A stretch of 64,000 nucleotides of DNA, taken from positions 2,108,001 to 2,172,000 of the forward strand of contig CAWGFG010000006.1 of NCBI GenBank assembly GCA_963821815.1, given 5' to 3'. Source of the stretch: JASGTU01 sp963821815 (GTDB taxonomy: Bacteria > Chloroflexota > Anaerolineae > Caldilineales > Caldilineaceae). Numbering within the stretch: position 1 is the first letter of the stretch; every line of letters starts with the position of its first letter. Of the stretch, positions 9,367-17,883 are shown piece after piece. The notes below the pieces were generated by a model, which did not search any database, was not told where the DNA came from, and saw nothing but the letters and a program-made list of their open reading frames with translations. A program made the position numbers and the translations under genes.

Positions 9367-10470
9367 CTAGTTCTGATATTCCATTTTGCGATGACGTATG
9401 TAAACACTCTGCGCCAAGCCGATGGCAATTAACATGGACACAAGGCTACTGCCGCCATAGCTGATAAACGGCAAAGTCAGGCCTGTGACCGGCACCAAAC
9501 TCAGATTCATGCCCACATTCACGACAACCTGAAAGAAGACCAGGGCGCCTACGCCGACCGCAAGCAGTTGGCCAAACTTGTCCGACGCCAAGTCGGCTAT
9601 GCGCAATAACCGCCAGACTACGAACAATAGCAGCAGCAATACGATTACACCGCCCACCCAGCCTAGCTCCTCCGAAATAACACTGTAGATAAAGTCTGTG
9701 TGACGAACACGCAAAAAGTGTAGCTGATTCTGGCTGCCATGCGCCCAACCGCGCCCCAACCATCCGCCAGCGCCTATGGCGATCAGCGCTTGGTTGATGT
9801 TAAAGGCTGCATCGGGGTCCTGCTCTGGGCTCAAAAAGACGCTAATGCGAAGCAGCATGTAGTCCTGCATGGTACTGGCGAGAAACGGCACTGCAGCCGC
9901 CAGCGAGCCCACAACGAGGAACAATTGCCAGTAGCGTATGCCGCTAACCATGATCAGCACTCCGCCGATGAACGCATACACGATCGTCATGCCGAGGTCG
10001 GGCTGCAGATAGATCAGCGCTAGAGGACCAACCAGGAGCACAAGCGCGCCCAGCAGATACGGCAGCTTCTGCATTTTGTCCTGGAACCAACTAAGGTACC
10101 ATGCCATGAAGACGATGAGGAGAAATTTGCCTGGCTCTGTCGGCTGCACCAAGGTTCCGCCCAGGCTGATCCAGCGTTGTGAGCCGGTTCCCTGTGTCGT
10201 TCCCCACAAGTTAACGGCAATCAACATGATCACGAAGAGCAAGAATGACGGCAACGCCAGTAGCTCTAGATGCCGATAGTCAAAAAGGGCCATGATGACC
10301 AGGGCAACAAGGCCGACACCGACGAATGCGGACTGTCGGATCCAGTAGTCACCGAGATCCACGGTAGTGTAGGTAGCACTATAGACCATGGCAATGCCGA
10401 TGCCGACCAATACCAAAACGGCCAGCATCAGAAGCCAATCAAAGCCGTGCCAGAAACGTTGAACTTGCAT
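9367..10470 (-). CDS. rodA: Peptidoglycan polymerase RodA (SEDS family)
   Basis: RodA is the glycan-strand polymerase of the elongasome and works with the transpeptidase PBP2. The 367-residue product has about ten membrane segments. SEDS signatures are present: LVQPTEPGKFLLIVFMAWY, YLQPDLGMTIVY (with the conserved Asp after the QP), and the C-terminal TLPFISYGGSSLVSML. It is the last gene of the mreB-C-D-mrdA-minC-minD-rodA run, 53 bases after minD. FtsW is the alternative SEDS protein, but the mre/mrdA context favours RodA. Confidence 0.92.
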   Translation of the reverse strand: MQVQRFWHGFDWLLMLAVLVLVGIGIAMVYSATYTTVDLGDYWIRQSAFVGVGLVALVIMALFDYRHLELLALPSFLLFVIMLIAVNLWGTTQGTGSQRWISLGGTLVQPTEPGKFLLIVFMAWYLSWFQDKMQKLPYLLGALVLLVGPLALIYLQPDLGMTIVYAFIGGVLIMVSGIRYWQLFLVVGSLAAAVPFLASTMQDYMLLRISVFLSPEQDPDAAFNINQALIAIGAGGWLGRGWAHGSQNQLHFLRVRHTDFIYSVISEELGWVGGVIVLLLLLFVVWRLLRIADLASDKFGQLLAVGVGALVFFQVVVNVGMNLSLVPVTGLTLPFISYGGSSLVSMLIAIGLAQSVYIRHRKMEYQN

Positions 10471-10523
10471 GAGGAATCAGTCTACACCGTCAGCTGCGTA
10501 GACCCCAACTGTGGCATTTGCCT

Positions 10524-11315
10524 TTAGCGGCCAAACAACCTGGCGATGGCGTTGAAGAAGCCAGGCTTTCGAAAGTCCATGAGGGGAACGTTATCGCCCA
10601 TAATGCGCTTGGCAATGTTGTGATAGGCTTGAGAAACGTAGTGCCGTTGATTCAGAGCCAGCGGTACGCCGCGGTCCGTTGCCAGCATAATGCCGCTGTC
10701 CTCCGGCACGACGCCCAACAGGTCTATAGAGAGAATATCGAGTATATCATCGATATCGCGCAACTGACCATCGCGAGACAGCTGTGCATTGTATCGATTC
10801 ACCACAAGGCCCGGTTGGTGCTTCCAGTCGCGCTCGAGTAGGTAGATGACTTTGTCAGCGTCGCGAAGAGCGCTTACGTCCGGTGTGGTCACAATGAGTA
10901 CTCGATCAGACGGAGCGATGGCGCTTTGAAATCCGTGTTCAATACCGGCTGGAGAGTCGATGACCACATAGTCAGCGGATTGCCGCAAGGTTTGGCAGAC
11001 GGATACCATCTGCTGTATCCCAACATCGGACTTGTCACGCGTTTGAGCTGCCGCCAGCAAGTAGAGCGAGTCCACCCGATTGTCGCGCACAAGCGCCTGC
11101 TGTAGATCACAGCGACCTTCGACGACATCGACCAAATCATACAGGATACGATTTTCCAGGCCCATCACTAGGTCGAGGTTGCGCAATCCAATATCTGCGT
11201 CGACGGTGATGACACGCTGACCCGCCATTGCTAAAGCGATAGCCACGTTCGACGTGGTTGTGGTTTTGCCAACGCCCCCCTTACCAGATGTAACCGTAAT
11301 CACCGTACCAGGCAT
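10524..11315 (-). CDS. minD: Septum site-determining ATPase MinD
   Basis: MinD is a membrane-cycling ParA-type ATPase that recruits MinC to block FtsZ assembly away from midcell. The 263-residue product starts with the deviant Walker A motif KGGVGKTTTT, followed by VDADIGLRNLDLVMGLENR, typical of MinD. The VVIDSPAGIE Walker B region is present, and the C terminus (KPGFFNAIARLFGR) is an amphipathic membrane-targeting helix. It follows minC by 36 bases and precedes rodA. No minE gene lies next to it, which is the usual place. Confidence 0.93.
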   Translation of the reverse strand: MPGTVITVTSGKGGVGKTTTTSNVAIALAMAGQRVITVDADIGLRNLDLVMGLENRILYDLVDVVEGRCDLQQALVRDNRVDSLYLLAAAQTRDKSDVGIQQMVSVCQTLRQSADYVVIDSPAGIEHGFQSAIAPSDRVLIVTTPDVSALRDADKVIYLLERDWKHQPGLVVNRYNAQLSRDGQLRDIDDILDILSIDLLGVVPEDSGIMLATDRGVPLALNQRHYVSQAYHNIAKRIMGDNVPLMDFRKPGFFNAIARLFGR

Positions 11316-11351
11316 CGTCAGTTCCTCGACTCAGGTGCTGAAGTATTCACT

Positions 11352-12566
11352 TTATCTGCGCCCGAACTTGGGACGTCCCGGTTTGGTATCATCCCATGGC
11401 TCTACTACGATACGACCGTCAGCGACATGAGCCACTTCTGGACGTCGTTCCTCATCCTTTTTCCAGAATTGGAACCGGAAACGCTGTGTCTGCGGTTCCG
11501 GCGCCACAGCCATAAGGTCTCCGATACGTAACTGTGTTGGCGAGAATTCGATGGCGGCAACAAGTGCTTCCGGATTTCCTCCCTCGCCTGCGTAGGCGAT
11601 ACCTCGCAGCCGTCCCCAAATCATTACGTCCCCGTTGCTAATTACCTTTGCCCCAGGATTTACATCGCCTACCACAACGACGCTCTCCGTCTTGCGCAAT
11701 GTCTGTCCAGAACGCAGCGTACCATTGTGCACGAAGTAAGGAGATGTAGGCTGTGTGATGGAGATGACGGGAGGATGCGGTTTGTCCGCGAGTTTTTCGG
11801 GCGGCGTTTCATTGCTAGACGAAAGCCCAATCGTCAACGCTGCTTCGATGGTGTCTTCCGCAGTCGATCTCACCACCGCTAAGGTCATATGATGACGCGC
11901 CAACAAGTCACTTGCGCGACGCAATTCGGATACAGTGATGCCACGGGGTCCCACCTCCAGCACCGTTCGCCCGCCGCTAAAGAACCCTTCGACGGTCGTC
12001 AGGCGCTCTTCCAACATGGCGAGAATGGTTGTCCAGTCGCCGCCTTCATCTATTTCGATCAGCACGCCGCCTTGGCGACCGCGCATGCGAACAGTGCTAG
12101 GCGAGAGCGGTTCTTCGTCCTCTCTTGAACCACCGGTGACAATTACTTCGCCCGGCTGGCGCACTTGTGCCGACGGCTCTGAGCTTTGCAGCTTCTCATT
12201 TGAAGAGGCTGACGTATCGACCGCACTATTCACTTCTGCGTCAGTATTTACGGCTGATGGCTTTGCCTCAACGAAACTGTCTGTCTCACCGTTACCATCA
12301 TCATTCATCTCCCCGATGGAGTCGACATCCACCACAGGCGGGGATTCTAACTCGTCCTGGACCGAGTCATCCAACGGTTGCTCGTCCGACTGCGACCGAT
12401 CCAAATTGGCGGAATTGGCTGAACTCCGCTGGAATTTCGGCTCCGTGGCGACTTCCGTGGCATTGTCTAGCAACTCGGAAATTCGATTGTGCACGATCTC
12501 CGCGTTCCTCGATGTGGTCGCTTGCTGCGGAACAGGCGGCTGTTGTTCGTTTGTTTCCGATGGCAT
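11352..12566 (-). CDS. minC: Septum site-determining protein MinC with long acidic N-terminal extension
   Basis: MinC inhibits FtsZ polymerisation and is delivered to the membrane by MinD. The ATG at 12566 gives 404 residues; a TTG 39 bases upstream would add 13 residues but has no better ribosome site. Residues 1 to about 150 are acidic, Ser/Asp/Glu-rich and probably disordered. A MinC_N-like domain follows (MRGRQGGVLIEIDEGGDW to about residue 245). Then comes the C-terminal beta-helix, with TLRSGQTLRKTESVVVVGD and NGDVMIWGRLRGIAYAGEGG. E. coli MinC has about 230 residues, so the extension roughly doubles the length. A short basic tail (RRPEVAHVADGR... to RPKFGRR) follows the beta-helix. Confidence 0.9.
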   Translation of the reverse strand: MPSETNEQQPPVPQQATTSRNAEIVHNRISELLDNATEVATEPKFQRSSANSANLDRSQSDEQPLDDSVQDELESPPVVDVDSIGEMNDDGNGETDSFVEAKPSAVNTDAEVNSAVDTSASSNEKLQSSEPSAQVRQPGEVIVTGGSREDEEPLSPSTVRMRGRQGGVLIEIDEGGDWTTILAMLEERLTTVEGFFSGGRTVLEVGPRGITVSELRRASDLLARHHMTLAVVRSTAEDTIEAALTIGLSSSNETPPEKLADKPHPPVISITQPTSPYFVHNGTLRSGQTLRKTESVVVVGDVNPGAKVISNGDVMIWGRLRGIAYAGEGGNPEALVAAIEFSPTQLRIGDLMAVAPEPQTQRFRFQFWKKDEERRPEVAHVADGRIVVEPWDDTKPGRPKFGRR

Positions 12567-12681
12567 AGCGCTTTTCCGGGAAATGTACTGCTGAACGATA
12601 GGCAAAGCTTACCATAAATACTGATAAAACACGAGAAGGGCCAATATTCAGTGATTCACGGCATTTAGCAGGTGCAGATGA

Positions 12682-14847
12682 CTATCGCGGATTGATCTCG
12701 TGGAAATACTTATCGAGGATGTTCTTAGCGACTGGCGCCGCCGTTGCGGAACCTTCGCCACCGTCATAGACGAACACCGTAATCGCGATTTCCGGATTCT
12801 CATACGGCGCATATGCGGTGAACCACGCGTGTGTGGGCAGGTTGTCATCTTTGTCACGACGGCAATCGTTAATGTCCGGAATGTATTCACAGAACTCAGC
12901 TGTACCAGTCTTTCCCGCGACAACAACATCATCGAGCTTGCCAGCATAAGCTGTGCCGCCAGGTGCGTTCACTGCGGTCCACATCCCCTTCTGTACGAGT
13001 GCGATGTCCTCCGGATCCACCGGCAACTTGCGAATGACTTCCGGTTCAAAATCCTTCTGAAGACCACCATTGGCGTCAAGGACCTGACGCACCAAGCGGG
13101 GTCGATAGAGTGTGCCGCCATTTGCAACAGCGATAGTGCTTTCCAATACCTGGAGTGGAGTGGACAGCATATAGCCCTGGCCAATGGACATGTTGTAGCT
13201 GTCACCCGTTGTCCAGCTTTCGGCGTAAAGCTGTCGCTTCCACTGGTCGTCCGGTACGATGACGCCGACTTCGCCAGGCAAGTCGATGCCGGTCGGCTCA
13301 CCATAGCCGAAGAGTTCTGTCCATTTGGCTAGTCTCTTTTGCCCAAGACCGACGAAATTTGATTTTGGATAGCCGCCGCCAAGGTAATAGAAGAAAATAT
13401 CATTAGACAATGCGATGGCGTCGACAACATTCATCGCGCCGTGAACAATACCATTTTTGTGGTTCCAGCTAACAAACTTTTGGGCTAATTCGAGATTATC
13501 CGGTGCATAGCGGTTCGGCAGATAGATAGGACCCGCATCCACGATTTTCGTGTTCTCGTCGATGACTCCTTCGCTTAAAGCCGCAGTGGACGTGACGAGT
13601 TTGAAGGTCGAGCCAGGTGGATAGAGACCACCAATAGCGTAATTGATCAGGGGACGGCGTTCATCCGCCTCCAGTGCTAGATACTCCTCGTTGATGCGTT
13701 CGGCGAAGATATTGTTGTCGAAGGAAGGCAGACTGACCATACCCAGCACGGCGCCGGTCTGCGGATCCATGGCAATAGCGGCGCCCCAGGGCGCTTCACT
13801 ACTGTCCATAGCCGCCTGCAGCTCATCCTTCATGACTTGCTGCAGCCGGATATCCAGGTTTAGAATGAGATTCAGACCCGGCACAGGGTCTGCAACGTCG
13901 CCAACTGTACGCATCTCACGGCCCAGGATATCAACTTCCACATTCTTGTAACCGGGCAAACCGCGTAACTCGCGCTGGTAAGAGTACTCAAGTCCGTTCA
14001 GACCCACCTTTTCGTTGGGATCAGAGTACCCTTCTGCGCGATAGTCTTCATCCAGTGCAGCAGGAATCGGTCCCATGAAGCCCAGAACGTGGCTCAGCAA
14101 TTCACCATAGACATACTCGCGAATTGGCACCTCGGTGACGCGCACACTGGGTAGTCGATAGCTCTCTTCCGCAATATCAAAAGCCTTGTCGCGGTCTAGC
14201 AAGTCCAGGATAGGTACGGCGCGTGATGCACTTCCCTGCCCACCGATTTCGACGGCGCGCCGCACGAGCGCCACCATACCGGGCAACGGCAGCGGCTGCG
14301 AGATATCCGGTGCAAGCACCGGCTGCGCCTGCTCAAACGGTTCGCCGCCATCCTCAGGAAATACCATCTGCACAGGGCCAGGAATGGAGATGAAGTTCAG
14401 TTGAATGCCAGTGTCTGCGACGGTTTCGGCGTAATCAAGGCGTCCAAGGCGTTGAAACATCAATTCAGCCAAACGCAGTGCTACTTCTTCATCGTCGTCC
14501 GCCCCGATGATGCGCAGTATGTTGGCGATTTCCAGCGCTTCCTCATCCTCTTCTGTGTCTGGGTCGTCATCCGGCAAATCCTCCGGGACAATTCCGACCT
14601 CAAAGCTGGGTCGATTTCTCGTCAAGATCTTGCCGGTGCGATCATATATGACGCCGCGTGGGGGGGCTACCTCTACAAGGTCGAAGCGGTTGTCGTCGGC
14701 ACGGGCGCGGTACGCAGACCCCTGTAGTATCTGCAACTGATACAGGCGACCGGACATGAAGAGAAAGACCAGCACAACGCCCACTCGAAAGAGAACCATC
14801 GAGAGAGTTGACGTATCGCGTTTTTTGTCTTCTGCAAAACTTGCCAT
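12682..14847 (-). CDS. mrdA: Penicillin-binding protein 2 (elongasome transpeptidase)
   Basis: PBP2 cross-links peptidoglycan during side-wall growth together with RodA. The 721-residue class B PBP has one N-terminal membrane anchor (residues about 17-38) and a dimerisation domain. The transpeptidase domain has the triad motifs in order: SxxK in YPPGSTFKLVTST, SxN in ALSNDIFFYYLG and KTG in VVAGKTGTAEF. Inserts of acidic character occur in the dimerisation domain (for example DDDPDTEEDEEALE near residue 95). The gene follows mreD by 48 bases in the same run. Confidence 0.93.
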   Translation of the reverse strand: MASFAEDKKRDTSTLSMVLFRVGVVLVFLFMSGRLYQLQILQGSAYRARADDNRFDLVEVAPPRGVIYDRTGKILTRNRPSFEVGIVPEDLPDDDPDTEEDEEALEIANILRIIGADDDEEVALRLAELMFQRLGRLDYAETVADTGIQLNFISIPGPVQMVFPEDGGEPFEQAQPVLAPDISQPLPLPGMVALVRRAVEIGGQGSASRAVPILDLLDRDKAFDIAEESYRLPSVRVTEVPIREYVYGELLSHVLGFMGPIPAALDEDYRAEGYSDPNEKVGLNGLEYSYQRELRGLPGYKNVEVDILGREMRTVGDVADPVPGLNLILNLDIRLQQVMKDELQAAMDSSEAPWGAAIAMDPQTGAVLGMVSLPSFDNNIFAERINEEYLALEADERRPLINYAIGGLYPPGSTFKLVTSTAALSEGVIDENTKIVDAGPIYLPNRYAPDNLELAQKFVSWNHKNGIVHGAMNVVDAIALSNDIFFYYLGGGYPKSNFVGLGQKRLAKWTELFGYGEPTGIDLPGEVGVIVPDDQWKRQLYAESWTTGDSYNMSIGQGYMLSTPLQVLESTIAVANGGTLYRPRLVRQVLDANGGLQKDFEPEVIRKLPVDPEDIALVQKGMWTAVNAPGGTAYAGKLDDVVVAGKTGTAEFCEYIPDINDCRRDKDDNLPTHAWFTAYAPYENPEIAITVFVYDGGEGSATAAPVAKNILDKYFHEINPR

Positions 14848-14895
14848 GTTCAGTATTGACTGTAGGTTACTGTGCCGCTTATGTCAAACACAGAG

Positions 14896-15411
14896 CTAAA
14901 TATCTTGACTTTCCGGCAGACGATTCATAAACGGAATAATTATCAACATCAGGATCGTATTGTATAGCGCGGCCGGTATGACGACATACTGAAGTGTCGG
15001 CAGCAAAACAGTCACGCGGTTGGCGACAGATAACTGATCTAATATCGTCAGTGTAGCTAAGTAGACCACGCCGTAAACGATAGTTCCGACCAGTGCGGTT
15101 CCTAAAGGCACGAATACATTGTAGCGGGAGAGCGTGCGATGCCCCAGCCCGGCTACCAGTGCAGCAGCCATGAGTGCGAGACTCGATGCACCCATCGGTC
15201 CGCCGGAAAAGACATCCAGCGCAATGCCGCCAATGAATGCCCAGATTAGGCCGTAGCGAGTGCCGTAGAGGATGGTGCCGACGAGAAGGACGAGTAGGAC
15301 TAGGTCCGGCTTGACGCCGCGCACCTCTAGGCGAGCGGCTGCCGATGACTGCAGGAGTCCCATGATGAGTATCAACGGGATCATGCTATAGAACAGGATG
15401 CCGCGATTCAC
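14896..15411 (-). CDS. mreD: Rod shape-determining protein MreD
   Basis: MreD is the small integral membrane partner of MreC in the rod complex. The 171-residue product has about five hydrophobic segments, typical length, and the MreD-like sequence VKPDLVLLVLLVGTILYGTR. Its start overlaps the end of mreC by four bases (ATGA type), so the two are translationally coupled. The assignment depends mainly on membrane topology and position between mreC and mrdA, since MreD is poorly conserved. Confidence 0.88.
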   Translation of the reverse strand: MNRGILFYSMIPLILIMGLLQSSAAARLEVRGVKPDLVLLVLLVGTILYGTRYGLIWAFIGGIALDVFSGGPMGASSLALMAAALVAGLGHRTLSRYNVFVPLGTALVGTIVYGVVYLATLTILDQLSVANRVTVLLPTLQYVVIPAALYNTILMLIIIPFMNRLPESQDI

Positions 15412-16379
15412 GGCGTGCCTACAGCCCCTTCAGCACCCTGAGTCTGATCGCTTGGCGCCGTTGATTCGCTACCCGTCTCATCTGTCGTTGCCTGCTCTGC
15501 TTCGATAGCCGGCTCAAGCAGCGTTGGCACCTCTTCGAGCGGATCGAAGTTAGTGACCACCATCACCAGTTCCAGACGTGGGAAATTGACTGTGGGCCGA
15601 ACCACTGCCGATTGAAACACATCGATATCACGTTGGCGAATTTCGACCACCTGGCCTATGGGAACTCCACGCGGCATACGGCCACCTAGTCCCGACGTGA
15701 GCACAACCTCACCTTCACTGAACTCTTCGCCTTGGGGAATGTAGTCCATGACCAAATCTCCGCTGGGCGTGCCGCGCACAACGCCGTTCAGCCGGCTGCT
15801 CTGCAGAATCGCATTCACGGCACTGCTGGAATCGGTGATGAGCAGCACCTTTGAAGTTGTATCCGTTACTTCGCTGATGCGACCGACAAGACCCTGGTCC
15901 GTCACCACGGACATACCGACCTGTACGCCGTGCTCTTTGCCCAGGTCTAGCATGATGTATTCGAGGAAGTTGTTGCTTTCTCTTCCAATGACGCGTGCAA
16001 CAATCTGAGAACCACGCAGTTCCAAACCCGGGCGCGTACTCGCGTAGTCCATCTGCTCGCGCAGCCACTGGTTCTCGCGCTCGACTTCACGCAGCTCGAA
16101 ATTGTTCACCAACAGCGCGGAGTTGATCTGCTCTAGCTCTGCATTCCGTTGTCGCAACTGTCGCAGCTCAACCAGGAAGTCGATACCGTCCATGACACTC
16201 TCGGTCAGTCCCGCCGTGCCCACCTGTGCCGGTGATGTCAATTGTGTCACGAAGCTCTGTACCGGCGTCAGGTGGCCTGTCACCTGCAGCGCCATCAACA
16301 CCAATGCCGCCAGGCTGAGGATAACCAAGCGCACGCCAATATCGCCTAATGTCCAGGCTCTTCGTTCTGTATCACGCAT
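15408..16379 (-). CDS. mreC: Rod shape-determining protein MreC
   Basis: MreC is a bitopic scaffold that activates PBP2 in the elongasome. The 323-residue product has one N-terminal membrane span (residues about 12-32) and a coiled coil (about 65-105, FLVELRQLRQRNAELEQIN...). A beta-domain follows, with VARVIGRESNNFLEYIMLD, DQGLVGRISEVT and LVMDYIPQGEEFSEGEVV. The last 35 residues are Glu/Thr/Ser-rich and probably disordered. It starts 61 bases after the mreB stop. Confidence 0.93.
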   Translation of the reverse strand: MRDTERRAWTLGDIGVRLVILSLAALVLMALQVTGHLTPVQSFVTQLTSPAQVGTAGLTESVMDGIDFLVELRQLRQRNAELEQINSALLVNNFELREVERENQWLREQMDYASTRPGLELRGSQIVARVIGRESNNFLEYIMLDLGKEHGVQVGMSVVTDQGLVGRISEVTDTTSKVLLITDSSSAVNAILQSSRLNGVVRGTPSGDLVMDYIPQGEEFSEGEVVLTSGLGGRMPRGVPIGQVVEIRQRDIDVFQSAVVRPTVNFPRLELVMVVTNFDPLEEVPTLLEPAIEAEQATTDETGSESTAPSDQTQGAEGAVGTP

Positions 16380-16440
16380 AATAGTTGGAGACGTACTTCC
16401 ATTCAGCCCGATGCCGTAGGCAACGCATCAGACGGCACAT

Positions 16441-17511
16441 CTAGCGGATTGTGCTCTTTCTCTGCATATTCGTCAGCGTCTCCTGGTAGAACTCCGGTTT
16501 CTCCAGAATCATGCCCGTTCCCATCACAACAGCCGTCAGCGGGTTATCAGCTACATAGACATGCATGCGCGTTTCGTCCTGCAGACGCTGGGCGAGCCCA
16601 TGTAGCAGCGCGCCGCCGCCAGCCAGCACAATACCGTATTCCATCAAATCTGCGACAAGTTCTGGCGGCGTCTCATCCAGCGTCGCTTTGACTGCATCAA
16701 CAATCACCTGCACGGAACTGGCTAACGCTTCACGAATCTCCACCGAACTGACCTCAACGGCTTCGGGCAATCCGGTCACTAGATTGCGCCCGCGCAGGAT
16801 CATCGTTCGCTCACGCTCCATGGGATAGGCGGAGCCGATCTCGATCTTGGTGCGTTCAGCCATGCGCAGCCCAATCAGCAGGTTATACTTCTGGCGAGCG
16901 TAGTTAACGATGTCCTCGTTCATCTCGTCGCCGGCGACGCGAATAGAGCGGCTGACCACAATACCACCCAGCGAAATGACCGCAACTTCGGTCGTACCGC
17001 CGCCGATATCGACGATCATCGAACCGACAGATTCGGTCACGGGCAGGCCTGCACCGATGGCGGCTGCCATGGGCTCTTCCACCAAGCCGGCTTCACGCGC
17101 ACCCGCGCTTATGGCCGCATCTCGCACGGCTCGTTTTTCGACCTCGGTTACGCCGGATGGGATGCCGATGACAACGCGCGGTCTTGCCGTACCAAATGCA
17201 CGATTACCATGCACCTTACCGATGAAATGATGGATCATCTGCTCGGTAACGTCAAAGTCGGAGATCACCCCGTCCTGTAGCGGACGAATGGCTACGATGT
17301 GAGCTGGCGTGCGGCCGACCATTTCCTTAGCGTCGTTGCCGATGGCTTTGACCCGGTTGCGTCTCCGCGACGACATGTCGATAGCCACAACCGACGGCTC
17401 ATTGATCACGATGCCGCGATTCTTCACATGAACCAGGGTATTGGCGGTACCAAGGTCAATGCCGATATCTAGTGAGAACAGCCCAAGCAGCCAGTCAAAC
17501 GGGTTGATCAC
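16441..17511 (-). CDS. mreB: Rod shape-determining actin homologue MreB
   Basis: MreB forms membrane-bound filaments that orient side-wall synthesis. The 356-residue product has the actin-fold nucleotide motifs DIGIDLGTANTLVHVK (phosphate 1), DIGGGTTEVAVISLGG (phosphate 2) and VLAGGGALLHGL (adenosine), and the MreB-typical GVTEVEKRAVRDAA. It is the first gene of the minus-strand shape/division run. A TGG-TATAAT extended -10 on the minus strand at 17818-17823 would give a leader of about 300 bases. Length and motifs are normal. Confidence 0.96.
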   Translation of the reverse strand: MINPFDWLLGLFSLDIGIDLGTANTLVHVKNRGIVINEPSVVAIDMSSRRRNRVKAIGNDAKEMVGRTPAHIVAIRPLQDGVISDFDVTEQMIHHFIGKVHGNRAFGTARPRVVIGIPSGVTEVEKRAVRDAAISAGAREAGLVEEPMAAAIGAGLPVTESVGSMIVDIGGGTTEVAVISLGGIVVSRSIRVAGDEMNEDIVNYARQKYNLLIGLRMAERTKIEIGSAYPMERERTMILRGRNLVTGLPEAVEVSSVEIREALASSVQVIVDAVKATLDETPPELVADLMEYGIVLAGGGALLHGLAQRLQDETRMHVYVADNPLTAVVMGTGMILEKPEFYQETLTNMQRKSTIR

Positions 17512-17817
17512 TCGATGCGATGTCCTTTTACGTACTTGCGTTCTGTTGTCATTACTGTTCCTGTTCTATTTGCCCGCGACTGGCGATTCGGTATGCTCAT
17601 AAGCGTCTTCATCAAGTTTCTTACATCACGCCGCACTATGCACAGGAACTTTAACGACAGTTGATTGCAGCATTCCAGGACATACGAACACGGGAGAGAC
17701 GTCGTCCGCCTTCCCATCGTTCCTTTCCTGCCGTGATTGCACTTTCCACCTTGTCTGGCAATCTTGTAGGAAAAATGACGACATCTCTCGCACGCGAATT
17801 GCAGACTGATTGACGAG

Positions 17818-17823
17818 ATTATA
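17818..17823 (-). promoter_or_regulatory. mreB promoter -10 (extended)
   Basis: On the minus strand the sequence reads ATATGG-TATAAT, a consensus -10 with the TGn extension. The hexamer 17 bases upstream (TTCCGA) is a weak -35. Transcription would begin near 17811, about 300 bases before the mreB ATG. Confidence 0.55.
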
Positions 17824-17868
17824 CCATATGCAAAATGGGGTCGGAAAAGACTTTGCCTCCTAAGAATA

Positions 17869-17877
17869 TGCTATAAT
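17869..17877 (+). promoter_or_regulatory. tilS promoter, extended -10 placing the start on the ATG
   Basis: TGC-TATAAT (17869-17877) is a consensus extended -10. The tilS ATG begins seven bases after its last T, which is where transcription normally starts. No good -35 is seen, as is common with an extended -10. The transcript is predicted to be leaderless. Confidence 0.6.
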
Positions 17878-17883
17878 TCAAGG

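Larger units (their letters stand above)
17512..17883. other. Divergent mreB/tilS intergenic region
   Basis: These 372 bases hold no convincing gene; a 69-codon minus-strand frame overlapping mreB has no coding signature. The region contains two back-to-back extended -10 promoters near its tilS end, and otherwise is the presumed long leader of mreB. No riboswitch or strong hairpin was recognised by eye. Confidence 0.6.

Noticed and set aside
17508..17717. 69-codon frame in the mreB leader
   Set aside because: No ribosome site, no coding signature, and it overlaps the mreB start.
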